Assembly: GCF_009696315.1 (NCBI RefSeq)
Contig: NZ_VUMG01000001.1
Span: 804,800 to 868,799 of the forward strand
Length of the DNA: 64,000 bases
Direction: 5' to 3'
From: Cutibacterium porci
GTDB taxonomy: Bacteria > Actinomycetota > Actinomycetes > Propionibacteriales > Propionibacteriaceae
In this document: positions 24,784 to 33,129 of the stretch, in pieces
Numbering within the stretch: position 1 is the first letter of the stretch
Layout: every line of letters begins with the position of its first letter
The notes under the pieces: generated by a model
What the model saw: the letters and a program-made list of their open reading frames with translations, nothing else
Told to the model about the DNA's origin: nothing
Database searches by the model: none
Translations under genes and position numbers: made by a program

Positions 24784-26268
24784 CTACTGCGTACGGCGTC
24801 GCTCATTCTCGTTGTTATTGCGGTGACTGGGGGCGTCCTCGTCGACATACATCCCGGGGGTATCAAGGATGATGGTGGTGCCGCCCGCCGCGTCAGACAG
24901 CTCGTCTGGTGCCAGCCATTTAGCTAGGTGGTAGACGCCGACGGTGACAATGGTGCCGAGGGCGATGCCGCCCAAGGTGAAGGACTCGCTGAACTGCAGC
25001 GACACGTCGCCGACGCCGATGATGATCCCAGCCGCGACCGGGACGAGGTTTACCGGGTTACCGAAATCGACCTCGTTTTCCTTCCAGATCTTCGCCCCGA
25101 GTAGACCGATCATCCCGTAGAGGACGACGGTGATGCCGCCCAAGACACCGCCAGGTGTTGCCGAGATGACGGCGCCGAATTTCGGGGAAAAACCGAAAAG
25201 GATCGCTACGACGGCGGCTACGACATATGCAGCCGTCGAGTACACTCTCGTCGCGGCCATGACGCCGATGTTTTCCGAGTATGTGGTCGTTGGTCCTGCC
25301 CCGAGAAAGGTCGCCAACATCGAGGTTGCGCCATCGGCAGCTACCGCTCGCCCAACCTGATGGTCGAGATTCTTGCCGGTCATCTCAGCGACGGCCTTGA
25401 CGTGGCCGGTGTTCTCCGCGATGAGGGCGATGACGACCGGCAGGGCTAGCAAAATGAAGGCCAGATGGAAGGCGGGCAGGTGAAACCCGACGACATTCGT
25501 CGACGCGTAGTGGGAGCCGTTGTGAGCCTGAGGCAGGTATTGCCAGGTGTCCAGGTTCGTCACAGGAGGCAGACCGATCCACGCGGAATCATGCACTGCA
25601 GACCAGTCCACTCGTGGGGCGACGCTGCCATCAGGGTGGTGCAGCGGACCAAGAACCAGATCTTCGATCCACGACAGCACATAGCCGATCACCAGAGCAA
25701 GGAAAATGGCGATCCGGGACACAAATCCACGCGGCCCGACTGACAGCCCAATAACGAGCACCATGACGATGAGCGCGGTCCACTGATCGGTGGGCCAGTA
25801 GGTTTTGGCGACGACCGGGGCGAGGTTGAACCCGATGAGCATGACGACCGCGCCGGTCACTGTCGGCGGCAGAACCTTATGAACGACCCGAGATCCGGCG
25901 GCCTGGATGATGATGCCGCACATTAACAGAGTCAGGCCGACACACAGTAGGGCACCTGAAACGTCATTGGGTTTACCGCCCGAGGCATAGATAGCAGTCG
26001 CCACTCCAGGAAACGCTGCCGAGGAGCCGAGATAGGACGGCACCTCATGTTTGGTAACGAAGATAAATATCAGCGTTGCCACGCCCGACATCATGACCGC
26101 CAACTGCGGATTGAGCCCCATAAGAACGGGGAAAACGAAGGTCGCTCCGAACATGGCAACCACGTGCTGGGCTCCTAGGCCGATGGTACGGCCCCAGCTG
26201 AGTCTTTCGTCGGGGGCCACCACCTCGCCTGGTTCCAGTACACCGTGATTGTGCAGTTTCCAGATCAT
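24784..26268 (-). CDS. uraA: Uracil/xanthine permease (NCS2 family)
   Basis: A 494-residue, about 14-helix nucleobase transporter. It starts at ATG 26268 (MIWKLHNHGVLEPGEVVAPD) and has LGAQHVVAMFGATFVFP in helix 1, SYLGSSAAFPGVATAIY, the NCS2 signature GAGPTTTYSENIGVMAATRV, and GVLGGITVVLYGMIG. Residues E and N of the signature bind the base in UraA. The long helical insert with HNGSHYASTN is more usual in actinobacterial versions. It likely imports uracil. The 80-base gap before pmt could hold an attenuator, but no clear structure is seen. Confidence 0.9.
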   Translation of the reverse strand: MIWKLHNHGVLEPGEVVAPDERLSWGRTIGLGAQHVVAMFGATFVFPVLMGLNPQLAVMMSGVATLIFIFVTKHEVPSYLGSSAAFPGVATAIYASGGKPNDVSGALLCVGLTLLMCGIIIQAAGSRVVHKVLPPTVTGAVVMLIGFNLAPVVAKTYWPTDQWTALIVMVLVIGLSVGPRGFVSRIAIFLALVIGYVLSWIEDLVLGPLHHPDGSVAPRVDWSAVHDSAWIGLPPVTNLDTWQYLPQAHNGSHYASTNVVGFHLPAFHLAFILLALPVVIALIAENTGHVKAVAEMTGKNLDHQVGRAVAADGATSMLATFLGAGPTTTYSENIGVMAATRVYSTAAYVVAAVVAILFGFSPKFGAVISATPGGVLGGITVVLYGMIGLLGAKIWKENEVDFGNPVNLVPVAAGIIIGVGDVSLQFSESFTLGGIALGTIVTVGVYHLAKWLAPDELSDAAGGTTIILDTPGMYVDEDAPSHRNNNENERRRTQ

Positions 26269-26348
26269 TGGCGTCCTTCCAGGGTTGGGTCCCTTCCGGA
26301 GCCTCAGCGTATCGGTCCGGCAGCATCTGTCTGCTCCCGGTGGGCTGC

Positions 26349-27878
26349 TTAGATCCAGGAGCGGAACCACATTCTCGCCAACCATGCCTTACGGGTTATG
26401 AGGCCGTCAGTAAGGATCGGATAGATGAAGGCAAAATTCGCGGCAACCAGAACCATGACGGTGCCGACCACCATCGCACCGATACGGCGTCGACTTGTGG
26501 CTTTGGCTGGTCCAAGGATCCGGCCGAGCCAGATCGCCAGGATCGTGACGGTGAATGGGATGATGCAGATCGCGTAGAAGAAAAACAGCGGGCGGTCGTC
26601 ATAACGGAACCACGGAATCCACGTCGACATCATGGCGACGATCGGTAGCGTGAACCGCCAATCACGGGCGAAGACCCACCAGATCACAGCAGCTACCAGG
26701 CCGACAGCTGCGAACCACCACAGCACCGGGGTTCCTGTCGCGGAGATGACACGCAGACAGGTGTCACCGACAGCTTCGCAGCCCTGCTGGCCGGGCTTGA
26801 TGTCGTTGACGGCGTCGACGCCCAGCGGCCGCTGGTTTATCAGCCACCCGGACGGATTCGCGGCATAGGTATGGGTTTGGGTCATCATGTACGAACCGGT
26901 GTGAAAGTCGTACATCTGCCTGTGGTAGTCCCATAGCGCGGCCAATGGTGTTCCGACCACCTTTGAGAGGCCCGGATCCGGATTGGGGCCTGCCCACGAT
27001 GTTCCGAAGACGATGCGCGGGTAGGTGGCTAGCCACTTCGCCCACGTGGCGAGGTACGTCAGGACGGCGACGATGACGAGGTACCCGAAGGCCGGTACCC
27101 CATCGCGCAGAAACGACCACCAGGCCTTTCGTCCGGAACCGGCTAAACGGCGTGCCGACCAATCCCACACGACGGAGACGATGCCCATTGTTGCCAGCAC
27201 AAACACTGAGTTCCACTTTGTGCCACAGGCTAGGCCGAACATGATGCCAGCGACGAGGCGCCAGGGTCGCCACCCCAGCGCCGGGCCAAATTCTGCGTCG
27301 AGGTGTGGTTTGCCGATGGTGCGTAAATGATCGGCCAGCCGGTGACGGAACCAATCTCGGTCAGCGGCCACAGCGCAGACCCCCGCCATCAGGAAGAACG
27401 CTTGGAAGATATCGAGGAGACCGATTCGACTCATGACGAAGGCCAAACCATCGAGGGTTAGCAAGATACCGGCAATTGCGCCAACCATGGTGGAGCGAGA
27501 GAGACGCCGAGCCAGTCGGATCGTCACGAGGACGAGCAGGGACCCGAAAACCACGGAGGCGAATCGCCAACCGAAGGAATTAAAGCCGAACAGCTGCTCT
27601 CCGACTGCGATAAGCCATTTACCGGCAGGCGGATGGACGACAAACTCGGCATCCGGCGTCCAGGTATTCGTGACCCCGCGGACAATGTCAGCATTGGCTG
27701 TGGCTGCGTCGGGCCAGCTGCCCTCGTAGCCTTGATGGAGCATTGTCCAGGCATCTTTGGGGTAATAGGTTTCGTCAAAGACGAGGTTATTGGGGAATCC
27801 GACGTTCCACACCCGCAGCAGGAAGGCGAGGAGTGTGATGAGGGCCGTGATAATCCAGCTCGGGTACTCGTCGGTCAT
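26349..27878 (-). CDS. pmt: Protein O-mannosyltransferase (Pmt/GT39)
   Basis: A membrane enzyme that moves mannose from polyprenyl-phosphate-mannose to secreted proteins during Sec export. It has a dozen or so membrane helices, the catalytic acidic pair in NLVFDETYYPKDAW near the first loop, FVVHPPAGKWLIAVGEQLFG, and a C-terminal cluster FRYDDRPLFFFYAICIIPF. These are Pmt features; Rv1002c stands in the same place next to rsmI in mycobacteria. ATG 27878 is used; a GTG at 27926 would add 16 residues. It is divergent from rsmI. Confidence 0.85.
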   Translation of the reverse strand: MTDEYPSWIITALITLLAFLLRVWNVGFPNNLVFDETYYPKDAWTMLHQGYEGSWPDAATANADIVRGVTNTWTPDAEFVVHPPAGKWLIAVGEQLFGFNSFGWRFASVVFGSLLVLVTIRLARRLSRSTMVGAIAGILLTLDGLAFVMSRIGLLDIFQAFFLMAGVCAVAADRDWFRHRLADHLRTIGKPHLDAEFGPALGWRPWRLVAGIMFGLACGTKWNSVFVLATMGIVSVVWDWSARRLAGSGRKAWWSFLRDGVPAFGYLVIVAVLTYLATWAKWLATYPRIVFGTSWAGPNPDPGLSKVVGTPLAALWDYHRQMYDFHTGSYMMTQTHTYAANPSGWLINQRPLGVDAVNDIKPGQQGCEAVGDTCLRVISATGTPVLWWFAAVGLVAAVIWWVFARDWRFTLPIVAMMSTWIPWFRYDDRPLFFFYAICIIPFTVTILAIWLGRILGPAKATSRRRIGAMVVGTVMVLVAANFAFIYPILTDGLITRKAWLARMWFRSWI

Positions 27879-27986
27879 TCGACCGTCGTCAAGGCGTTCG
27901 ATCGTCGATCTTCTCGTTGCTGGCACGGTGCCATCGTAAAGGGTTGGTAGGACACTCTCGTCGGCCCGGCGTGGGACGATGGCTCG

Positions 27987-28859
27987 GTGAGCACGACACA
28001 ACCGGGACGAGTTATCTTGGCAGGCACCCCCATCGGTGACCGCCGCAGCGCCTCGCCCGCACTTATTGACACCTTGCGAGATGCCCGCATTATCGCTGCC
28101 GAAGATACCCGTCGGCTGCGTGATCTGCTGCGCAGCCTTGACATCGAGACCTCCGCCCATGTGGTGTCTTATTTTGAAGGCAACGAGTCCGCGCGCACCT
28201 CCGAACTTATCGACTGTCTGCTAGACGGCGACGACGTCGTCGTTGCTACCGATGCCGGAATGCCGTCGGTGTCAGATCCGGGATATCGACTTGTCAGCGC
28301 CGCGATCGAGCACGGCATCGTCGTCACGGCGGTTCCCGGACCTACTGCCGTCACAACGGCCCTCGCTATTTCCGGTATGCCCACTGACCGGTTCTGCTTC
28401 GAGGGATTTTTGCCACGCAAGTCGGGGGAGAGGCGTCGTCGATTAGCCGAGCTGGCTGAAGAGCCGCGCACCGCAGTTCTCTATGAGGCTCCCCACCGGC
28501 TCGCTGATCTCCTTGACGATGCTGCCGATATCCTCGGCTCTGATCGACGCGCCGCGGTGTGTCGAGAGCTGACGAAGACCTATGAGGAGGTTCGGCGTGG
28601 CGGGTTGGGTGAGTTGGCCGACTGGGCCCGCGACCACGCCCGTGGGGAAATCACGGTTGTCATTGAGGGAGCGCACGCTGTCGTTATGAGCCTCGACGAG
28701 GCTGTCACGATGGTCGCAGAACTCACCACCGATGGTATGAAACGATCCAAAGCCGTCGCTCAGGTGGCCCGAGCGACCGGCGTTGACCGACACGACCTCT
28801 ACGACGCAACGCAGAATGCCGTGGCAACTGACAAGGTGGCCGCTGACAAGGAGGAATAG
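27987..28859 (+). CDS. rsmI: 16S rRNA (cytidine-1402-2'-O)-methyltransferase
   Basis: Methylates the ribose of C1402 in 16S rRNA. Seen are VILAGTPIGDRRSASPALID, IIAAEDTRRLRDLL, the loop DAGMPSVSDPGYRLV, VPGPTAVTTALAISGMPTDR, FEGFLPRKSGERRRR and LTKTYEEVRRGGLGEL, the standard RsmI series. The usual GNLGD is replaced by AGTPIGD, as in other actinobacteria. It starts at a GTG; its stop shares bases with the tatD GTG. It heads a tightly packed rsmI-tatD-ksgA-ispE-marR run. Confidence 0.95.
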   Translation: MSTTQPGRVILAGTPIGDRRSASPALIDTLRDARIIAAEDTRRLRDLLRSLDIETSAHVVSYFEGNESARTSELIDCLLDGDDVVVATDAGMPSVSDPGYRLVSAAIEHGIVVTAVPGPTAVTTALAISGMPTDRFCFEGFLPRKSGERRRRLAELAEEPRTAVLYEAPHRLADLLDDAADILGSDRRAAVCRELTKTYEEVRRGGLGELADWARDHARGEITVVIEGAHAVVMSLDEAVTMVAELTTDGMKRSKAVAQVARATGVDRHDLYDATQNAVATDKVAADKEE

Positions 28860-29767
28860 TGAACGAAGCTATCCGCGAGGTGTTGGACGAGGCTGGACTG
28901 CCGCCTCTACCCGAGCCACTGGCGTACCCGATCGTGGATTGTCACACCCACCTTGATACCGTGCAGGACGTCGCCGGCATCGAACCGGCGATCAGCTTGG
29001 CAGCCGCACGCGAGGTCGGCGTGACTCGTATTGCCCAGATTGGGTGCGACGTCGAGGGGTCCGAGTTCGCCGAGGAGTTGGCCCGGACACACCACAACGT
29101 CATCGCTGCGGTCGCCATTCACCCTAATGACGCTGTGCATCTGGGGAGGGCAAAGATCGCTGATACTTTAAAGCGGATCGACGAGCTCGCTAGTACCGGC
29201 GACCATGTTCGCGCTATAGGTGAGACAGGCATCGACCATTTCGGCACCACTGACGCTGCCGGTCATGCGTTGCAGCGCGAGGTCTTTGCCGCTCACATTG
29301 CGATGGCCCACGCCCACGGGCTCACCTTGGCCATCCACATGCGCGACGCCCGCAATGGGGGTGAGGGTGACGGGCCGACGTCGGGGCGTCAAGCCCACGA
29401 TGACGTCGTCGACATTCTCAACGCGGAAGGCTGGCCTGATCGGGTCATCATGCATTGCTACTCCGGTGACGCCGAGCTGGCTCGGGTCTGTCTCGACCAC
29501 GGAGCGTATCTGTCATTTTCAGGGACCATCACCTTCAATTCAGCTGGTCCACAACGACAGGCACTGGCGATTGCGCCGGACGACCGCATTCTCGTCGAGA
29601 CTGACGCGCCGTTCCTCACCCCTGCGCCACGCCGTGGTAAACGCAACGGACCGTATCTGCTGCCTTACACTGCGCGCTTTGTCGCACAGCAGCGTGGCTG
29701 GGATGAAGTCCGTGCGTGTCAGCAATTCACCGATAACGCTTTTGCCGCTTACGGAGGTGCCTGGTGA
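28859..29767 (+). CDS. tatD: TatD family metal-dependent hydrolase
   Basis: A 302-residue DNase/hydrolase of the TatD family. The metal motif VDCHTHLD, IAAVAIHPNDA, AIGETGIDHF, a LAIHMRDA strand, MHCYSGDAELARVCLDHGAY, then FSGTITF and ILVETDAPFLTPAPRRGKRN all occur in the expected order. It overlaps rsmI by one base (TAGTG) and ksgA by four. In many actinobacteria metG lies before it and rpfB after it; neither is present here. Confidence 0.93.
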   Translation: MNEAIREVLDEAGLPPLPEPLAYPIVDCHTHLDTVQDVAGIEPAISLAAAREVGVTRIAQIGCDVEGSEFAEELARTHHNVIAAVAIHPNDAVHLGRAKIADTLKRIDELASTGDHVRAIGETGIDHFGTTDAAGHALQREVFAAHIAMAHAHGLTLAIHMRDARNGGEGDGPTSGRQAHDDVVDILNAEGWPDRVIMHCYSGDAELARVCLDHGAYLSFSGTITFNSAGPQRQALAIAPDDRILVETDAPFLTPAPRRGKRNGPYLLPYTARFVAQQRGWDEVRACQQFTDNAFAAYGGAW

Positions 29768-30660
29768 GTGATACCGGACTGCTCAATCCGGCGTCGGTGC
29801 GAAGCATTGCCCACCAGATTGGCTTGCGACCGACCAAAACCCGGGGACAAAATTTCGTCCACGACGCCAATACCGTGCGTCGGATCGTCTCGCTGGCGCA
29901 GGTGAGCGCCCAGGATCGGATCATTGAGATCGGCCCCGGATTGGGGTCGCTCACCTTGGGGTTGTTGGAGACCGGTGCCCACGTCGTCGCTATTGAGATC
30001 GACGAGGTGCTGGCCAATCAGCTTCCCGACACCGTCTTCCAGCGGATGCCTGAGGCTGCACATAGGTTAGATGTCGTGGTCGCCGACGCCCTCGACGTCA
30101 CGACTATTCCCGGCGCAGAACCTACCGCCCTGGTGGCGAATTTGCCCTATAACGTTGCGGTTCCGGTGCTGTTGCACATGCTGGAAATCTGCCCGCAGTG
30201 GCGCACCGGCGTCGTCATGGTGCAGTCGGAGGTCGCTGACCGGCTCGTTGCTGCTCCGGGCTCCAAGATCTACGGGGTCCCCAGCGCCAAGCTTGCGTGG
30301 TATGCCGAGGCAGTCCGGGTCGGAAGTGTTCCACCGACAGTCTTTTGGCCGGTGCCCAATGTGGATTCTGGACTAGTTCGGATGACGAGACGATGCCCCC
30401 CTCAGATCGACCGACGTGGCCCGCACGCGACCCGCTCCCAAGTCTTCCGGGTTGTCGACGCAGCGTTCGCCTCCCGACGCAAAATGTTGCGCTCAGCTCT
30501 GGCCGGATTGTGCGGTGGATCATCGGCGGCGTCCGCTCTCATTACTGCGGCTGGAATTGATCCGACGGCACGTGGTGAAGCACTCGATATCGGCGATCTC
30601 GCCCGGGTTGCAGAAGCTCTCGCGCAGGCTGGTGTCCTTGGCAGCCTCGATCAGGTGTGA
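29764..30660 (+). CDS. ksgA: 16S rRNA (adenine-1518/1519-N6)-dimethyltransferase
   Basis: Dimethylates the two adenines of 16S rRNA helix 45. Motifs: KTRGQNFVHDANTVRRIV, the SAM-binding IIEIGPGLGSLTLGLL, VVAIEIDEVLANQLP, the catalytic NLPYNVAVPVLLHML, and SAKLAWYAEAVRVGSVPPTV with FWPVPNVDSGLV. The C-terminal domain has FASRRKMLRSALAGL. Length (298) is normal. It starts at a GTG overlapping tatD and ends over the ispE GTG. Confidence 0.97.
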   Translation: MSDTGLLNPASVRSIAHQIGLRPTKTRGQNFVHDANTVRRIVSLAQVSAQDRIIEIGPGLGSLTLGLLETGAHVVAIEIDEVLANQLPDTVFQRMPEAAHRLDVVVADALDVTTIPGAEPTALVANLPYNVAVPVLLHMLEICPQWRTGVVMVQSEVADRLVAAPGSKIYGVPSAKLAWYAEAVRVGSVPPTVFWPVPNVDSGLVRMTRRCPPQIDRRGPHATRSQVFRVVDAAFASRRKMLRSALAGLCGGSSAASALITAAGIDPTARGEALDIGDLARVAEALAQAGVLGSLDQV

Positions 30661-31655
30661 ACTTCTGCCGGTACTGTAAGCACATGGTGATGATGGACGA
30701 TCCGTTCGACTTGCTCCGGCCAACGACCGTGACGGTGCGGGTCAGCGCCAAGGTCAATTTGGCGCTCGGGGTCGGTAGCCGTGCGCCCGACGGTTTTCAC
30801 CCATTGGCGACGATCTTTGAGGCGATCAGTATCTACGATGAGGTGACGCTGACTCGCCGCGACGATTCGCGCATCACCCTCACCGTCTCGGGAGAAGACG
30901 CTGACCAGGTTCCCACGGACGAGACGAATTTGGCATGGCAGGCAGTTGACCTTATCCGCAACGAATGTGCTGCAGAATGGGGGGACCGCCGTCACGGCGT
31001 TGATATTCACGTCGATAAGTCGATTCCGGTGGCCGGGGGGATGGCTGGCGGATCAGCTGATGCTGCTGGCGCCCTTGTCGCTGCAGCCGCGCTGTGCCGA
31101 CTCCCCGATTCTCCCGAGGAATTACAACCGCTAGCTGCCCGACTCGGTTCTGACGTGCCGTTTTGCCTAACCGGTGGTGTGGCGCTCGGGCGAGGCCGAG
31201 GAGACCGTCTTGCGCCGGTCATCTGCCGGGGACGCCATCGCTGGGTTTTCGCAACATCGACTCGCGGGCTATCCACCCCGGCCGTCTACCGTCGTTTCGA
31301 CGAGCTGGGTGGCAGCCGGGCGGGGGAAATAGTGCCCAATGACCTCATTTCGGCCTTGACGCGCGGTGATATTGACGCTGTTGCTGACAGTCTGAGCAAT
31401 GATTTACAGGCCGCCGCCATTGACCTTCGACCCGAGCTTGAGGAGGTGCTCACGGTTGGGCGGCAAGCTGGTGCGCTGACCGGCCTGGTGTCTGGATCAG
31501 GGCCGACGTGTGCTTTCCTCGTCCCGGATGCCGCTAGTGCCAAGATAGTCAGCGCTGCGCTGTCTCGCCTTTCCCAGGTTGATCGCACACGAATAGCCCG
31601 TGGTCCAGCCGCTGGAGCGCAACTGTTGCCCGGTCCTGTGGGGAGTTTCGCATGA
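30657..31655 (+). CDS. ispE: 4-diphosphocytidyl-2-C-methyl-D-erythritol kinase
   Basis: GHMP kinase of the MEP isoprenoid pathway. It has VRVSAKVNLALGVGSRAPDG with FHPLATIFEAISIYDEV, the ATP loop IPVAGGMAGGSADAAGALVA, SDVPFCLTGGVALGRGRGD and the C-terminal GLVSGSGPTCAFLV. GTG 30657 overlaps the ksgA stop; ATG at 30684, 30690 or 30693 are possible starts nearer to the conserved core. Its stop overlaps the marR ATG by four bases. Confidence 0.95.
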   Translation: MNFCRYCKHMVMMDDPFDLLRPTTVTVRVSAKVNLALGVGSRAPDGFHPLATIFEAISIYDEVTLTRRDDSRITLTVSGEDADQVPTDETNLAWQAVDLIRNECAAEWGDRRHGVDIHVDKSIPVAGGMAGGSADAAGALVAAAALCRLPDSPEELQPLAARLGSDVPFCLTGGVALGRGRGDRLAPVICRGRHRWVFATSTRGLSTPAVYRRFDELGGSRAGEIVPNDLISALTRGDIDAVADSLSNDLQAAAIDLRPELEEVLTVGRQAGALTGLVSGSGPTCAFLVPDAASAKIVSAALSRLSQVDRTRIARGPAAGAQLLPGPVGSFA

Positions 31656-32206
31656 CAGACCGGTCGCATCAGAACACGTCTCAGCAGCACACGTCACGCC
31701 AGGATTCGCCGCGCAAAGACGCGGTTGACGGCATTATCGCGGCGTGGGCCAGGGAGCGTCCTGACTTGCCTGTCGAGGTGATGGAGGTGTGGTCGCGTGT
31801 CACGAGACTTGCCCGTCGCCTGGATCGTGATCGCGCTAAGGCGTTTTCGCAGTGGGACCTCGAAGGTTGGGAGTTTGACGTATTAGCAGCGTTACGGCGT
31901 TCCGGTGAGCCTTATCAGCTCAGCCCAGGCCAACTCCTTAATGAACTTGAGGTGGCGTCGGGGACGATGACAAATCGCATCACTAGGCTGTCAGATCGCG
32001 GTCTGGTGCGTCGGCTTCCCCATCCTAACGACGGCCGCGGAGTCATCGTCGAACTCACTGACGAGGGGCGTGACCGGGTCGATGGGGCCTTGGCGGCGCT
32101 GCTGGAGTCAGAGGGTCGCTTACTCGACTCAATGGATCCTCACGTCGTCGAACAGCTTGGACATGGTTTGCGCGCTGTGCTAGCCCGTCAAGAAGAGCTG
32201 GGATGA
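31652..32206 (+). CDS. MarR family transcription regulator
   Basis: A 184-residue winged-helix protein. After a polar N-terminal tail rich in Gln and Ser it shows VWSRVTRLARRLDRDRAKAF, WEFDVLAALRRSGEPYQLSP, the recognition part LLNELEVASGTMTNRITRLS and the wing DRGLVRRLPHPNDGRGVIV. The pattern is a MarR repressor. It is co-transcribed with ispE (four-base overlap) and runs convergently into the TetR gene by 19 bases, which may link the two by antisense transcription. Ligand and targets are unknown. Confidence 0.9.
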   Translation: MTDRSHQNTSQQHTSRQDSPRKDAVDGIIAAWARERPDLPVEVMEVWSRVTRLARRLDRDRAKAFSQWDLEGWEFDVLAALRRSGEPYQLSPGQLLNELEVASGTMTNRITRLSDRGLVRRLPHPNDGRGVIVELTDEGRDRVDGALAALLESEGRLLDSMDPHVVEQLGHGLRAVLARQEELG

Positions 32207-32880
32207 GGGTTGTCGTGCTCGGTGCGGCGGCTGAGACGGGGGCTTTCTGACAGACGGGCCAGTCCGTTGAAAGCCAGATCGACGAGATGGGCAGCGACAA
32301 CCTCTTTGGCCGGTTGCCGGGTGTCGAGCCACGCCTGACCGGCCATGCCGACCATGCCGGTGAGGGCTTGGGCGTACAGGTAAGAGTACGAGGCGTCGAA
32401 GCCGTGGTGGTTGAAGTTCTCGGCCAGGATTCCCTCGGCCCACGAGGCGACGTCAGACAGGATTGATGCGTAGGAACCGGTCGTTGAGCCGACCGAGGAG
32501 TCTCGCGAAATGATCCGAAACCCGTCGGGACGGTCGTCGATGTAGTCCAGCAATGCCAAGACCGCTGATTCGAGGGTGCGTTTTGGGCCTTGCCGTGGCT
32601 GGGTCATGGCGATGTTAAGGGAATCTTGCAGGTGGCGCACTTCGCGGTCTACGACGACGGCATACAGTCCGTCTTTGGATCCAAAGTGCTCGTAAATGAC
32701 CGGCTTGGAGACTCCTGCGGTGGCGGCGATCTCTTCGACGGAAGTTCCAGCCATGCCATTATCCGCGAAGAGTCGACGGGACACGTTGATGAGTTGTTCA
32801 CGACGCTGGCCGCTGGTCATCCGTGCGCGGCGTTGCGGGGACGATGGTTGTGAAGGTGATGGGTCGAACTCCGGCGTCAT
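32188..32880 (-). CDS. TetR family transcription regulator
   Basis: A 230-residue regulator with an N-terminal TetR HTH: RREQLINVSRRLFADNGMAG, TSVEEIAATAGVSKPVIYEH and FGSKDGLYAVVVDREV. The C-terminal ligand domain has the WTG-like SYLYAQALTGMVGMAGQAWL and KEVVAAHLVDLAFNGLARL seen in actinobacterial TetR proteins. ATG 32880 is used; a later ATG at 32820 also precedes the HTH. The frame stays open upstream, but only as the mirror of tRNA-Gln and glmU. Targets are unknown. Confidence 0.88.
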   Translation of the reverse strand: MTPEFDPSPSQPSSPQRRARMTSGQRREQLINVSRRLFADNGMAGTSVEEIAATAGVSKPVIYEHFGSKDGLYAVVVDREVRHLQDSLNIAMTQPRQGPKRTLESAVLALLDYIDDRPDGFRIISRDSSVGSTTGSYASILSDVASWAEGILAENFNHHGFDASYSYLYAQALTGMVGMAGQAWLDTRQPAKEVVAAHLVDLAFNGLARLSESPRLSRRTEHDNPHPSSS

Positions 32881-32962
32881 GACACTGAGGGTACCCAGCG
32901 TGGCCACATGGCCGAATTGCCGCTGATGCTCTATGGTAATGGGGACTCGGTTCGCCGAGCGT

Positions 32963-33041
32963 TCCCCGGTTGGTCTGTCGGCAGGGCCCGCCTGACTTTG
33001 AATCAGGACTAGCGACGCAGGTTCGACTCCTGCCCGGGGAG
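32963..33041 (+). tRNA. tRNA-Gln (anticodon TTG)
   Basis: Acceptor TCCCCGG pairs with CCGGGGA, anticodon stem CCTGA/TCAGG encloses CTTTGAA (anticodon TTG), and the T arm is GCAGG-TTCGACT-CCTGC; discriminator G. Lying just before glmU-prs, as in other actinobacteria, supports the call. The total of 79 nt is long: there are two bases between D and anticodon stems and nine in the variable region. Confidence 0.8.
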
Positions 33042-33129
33042 CCCGCTTAATCCGCTCGCGACGGTGCGGTCTCACCAAGTGGCGGCTAGAGTAAATCCTG
33101 CATGCCACATTCGAACCTGGGGGAGCACC

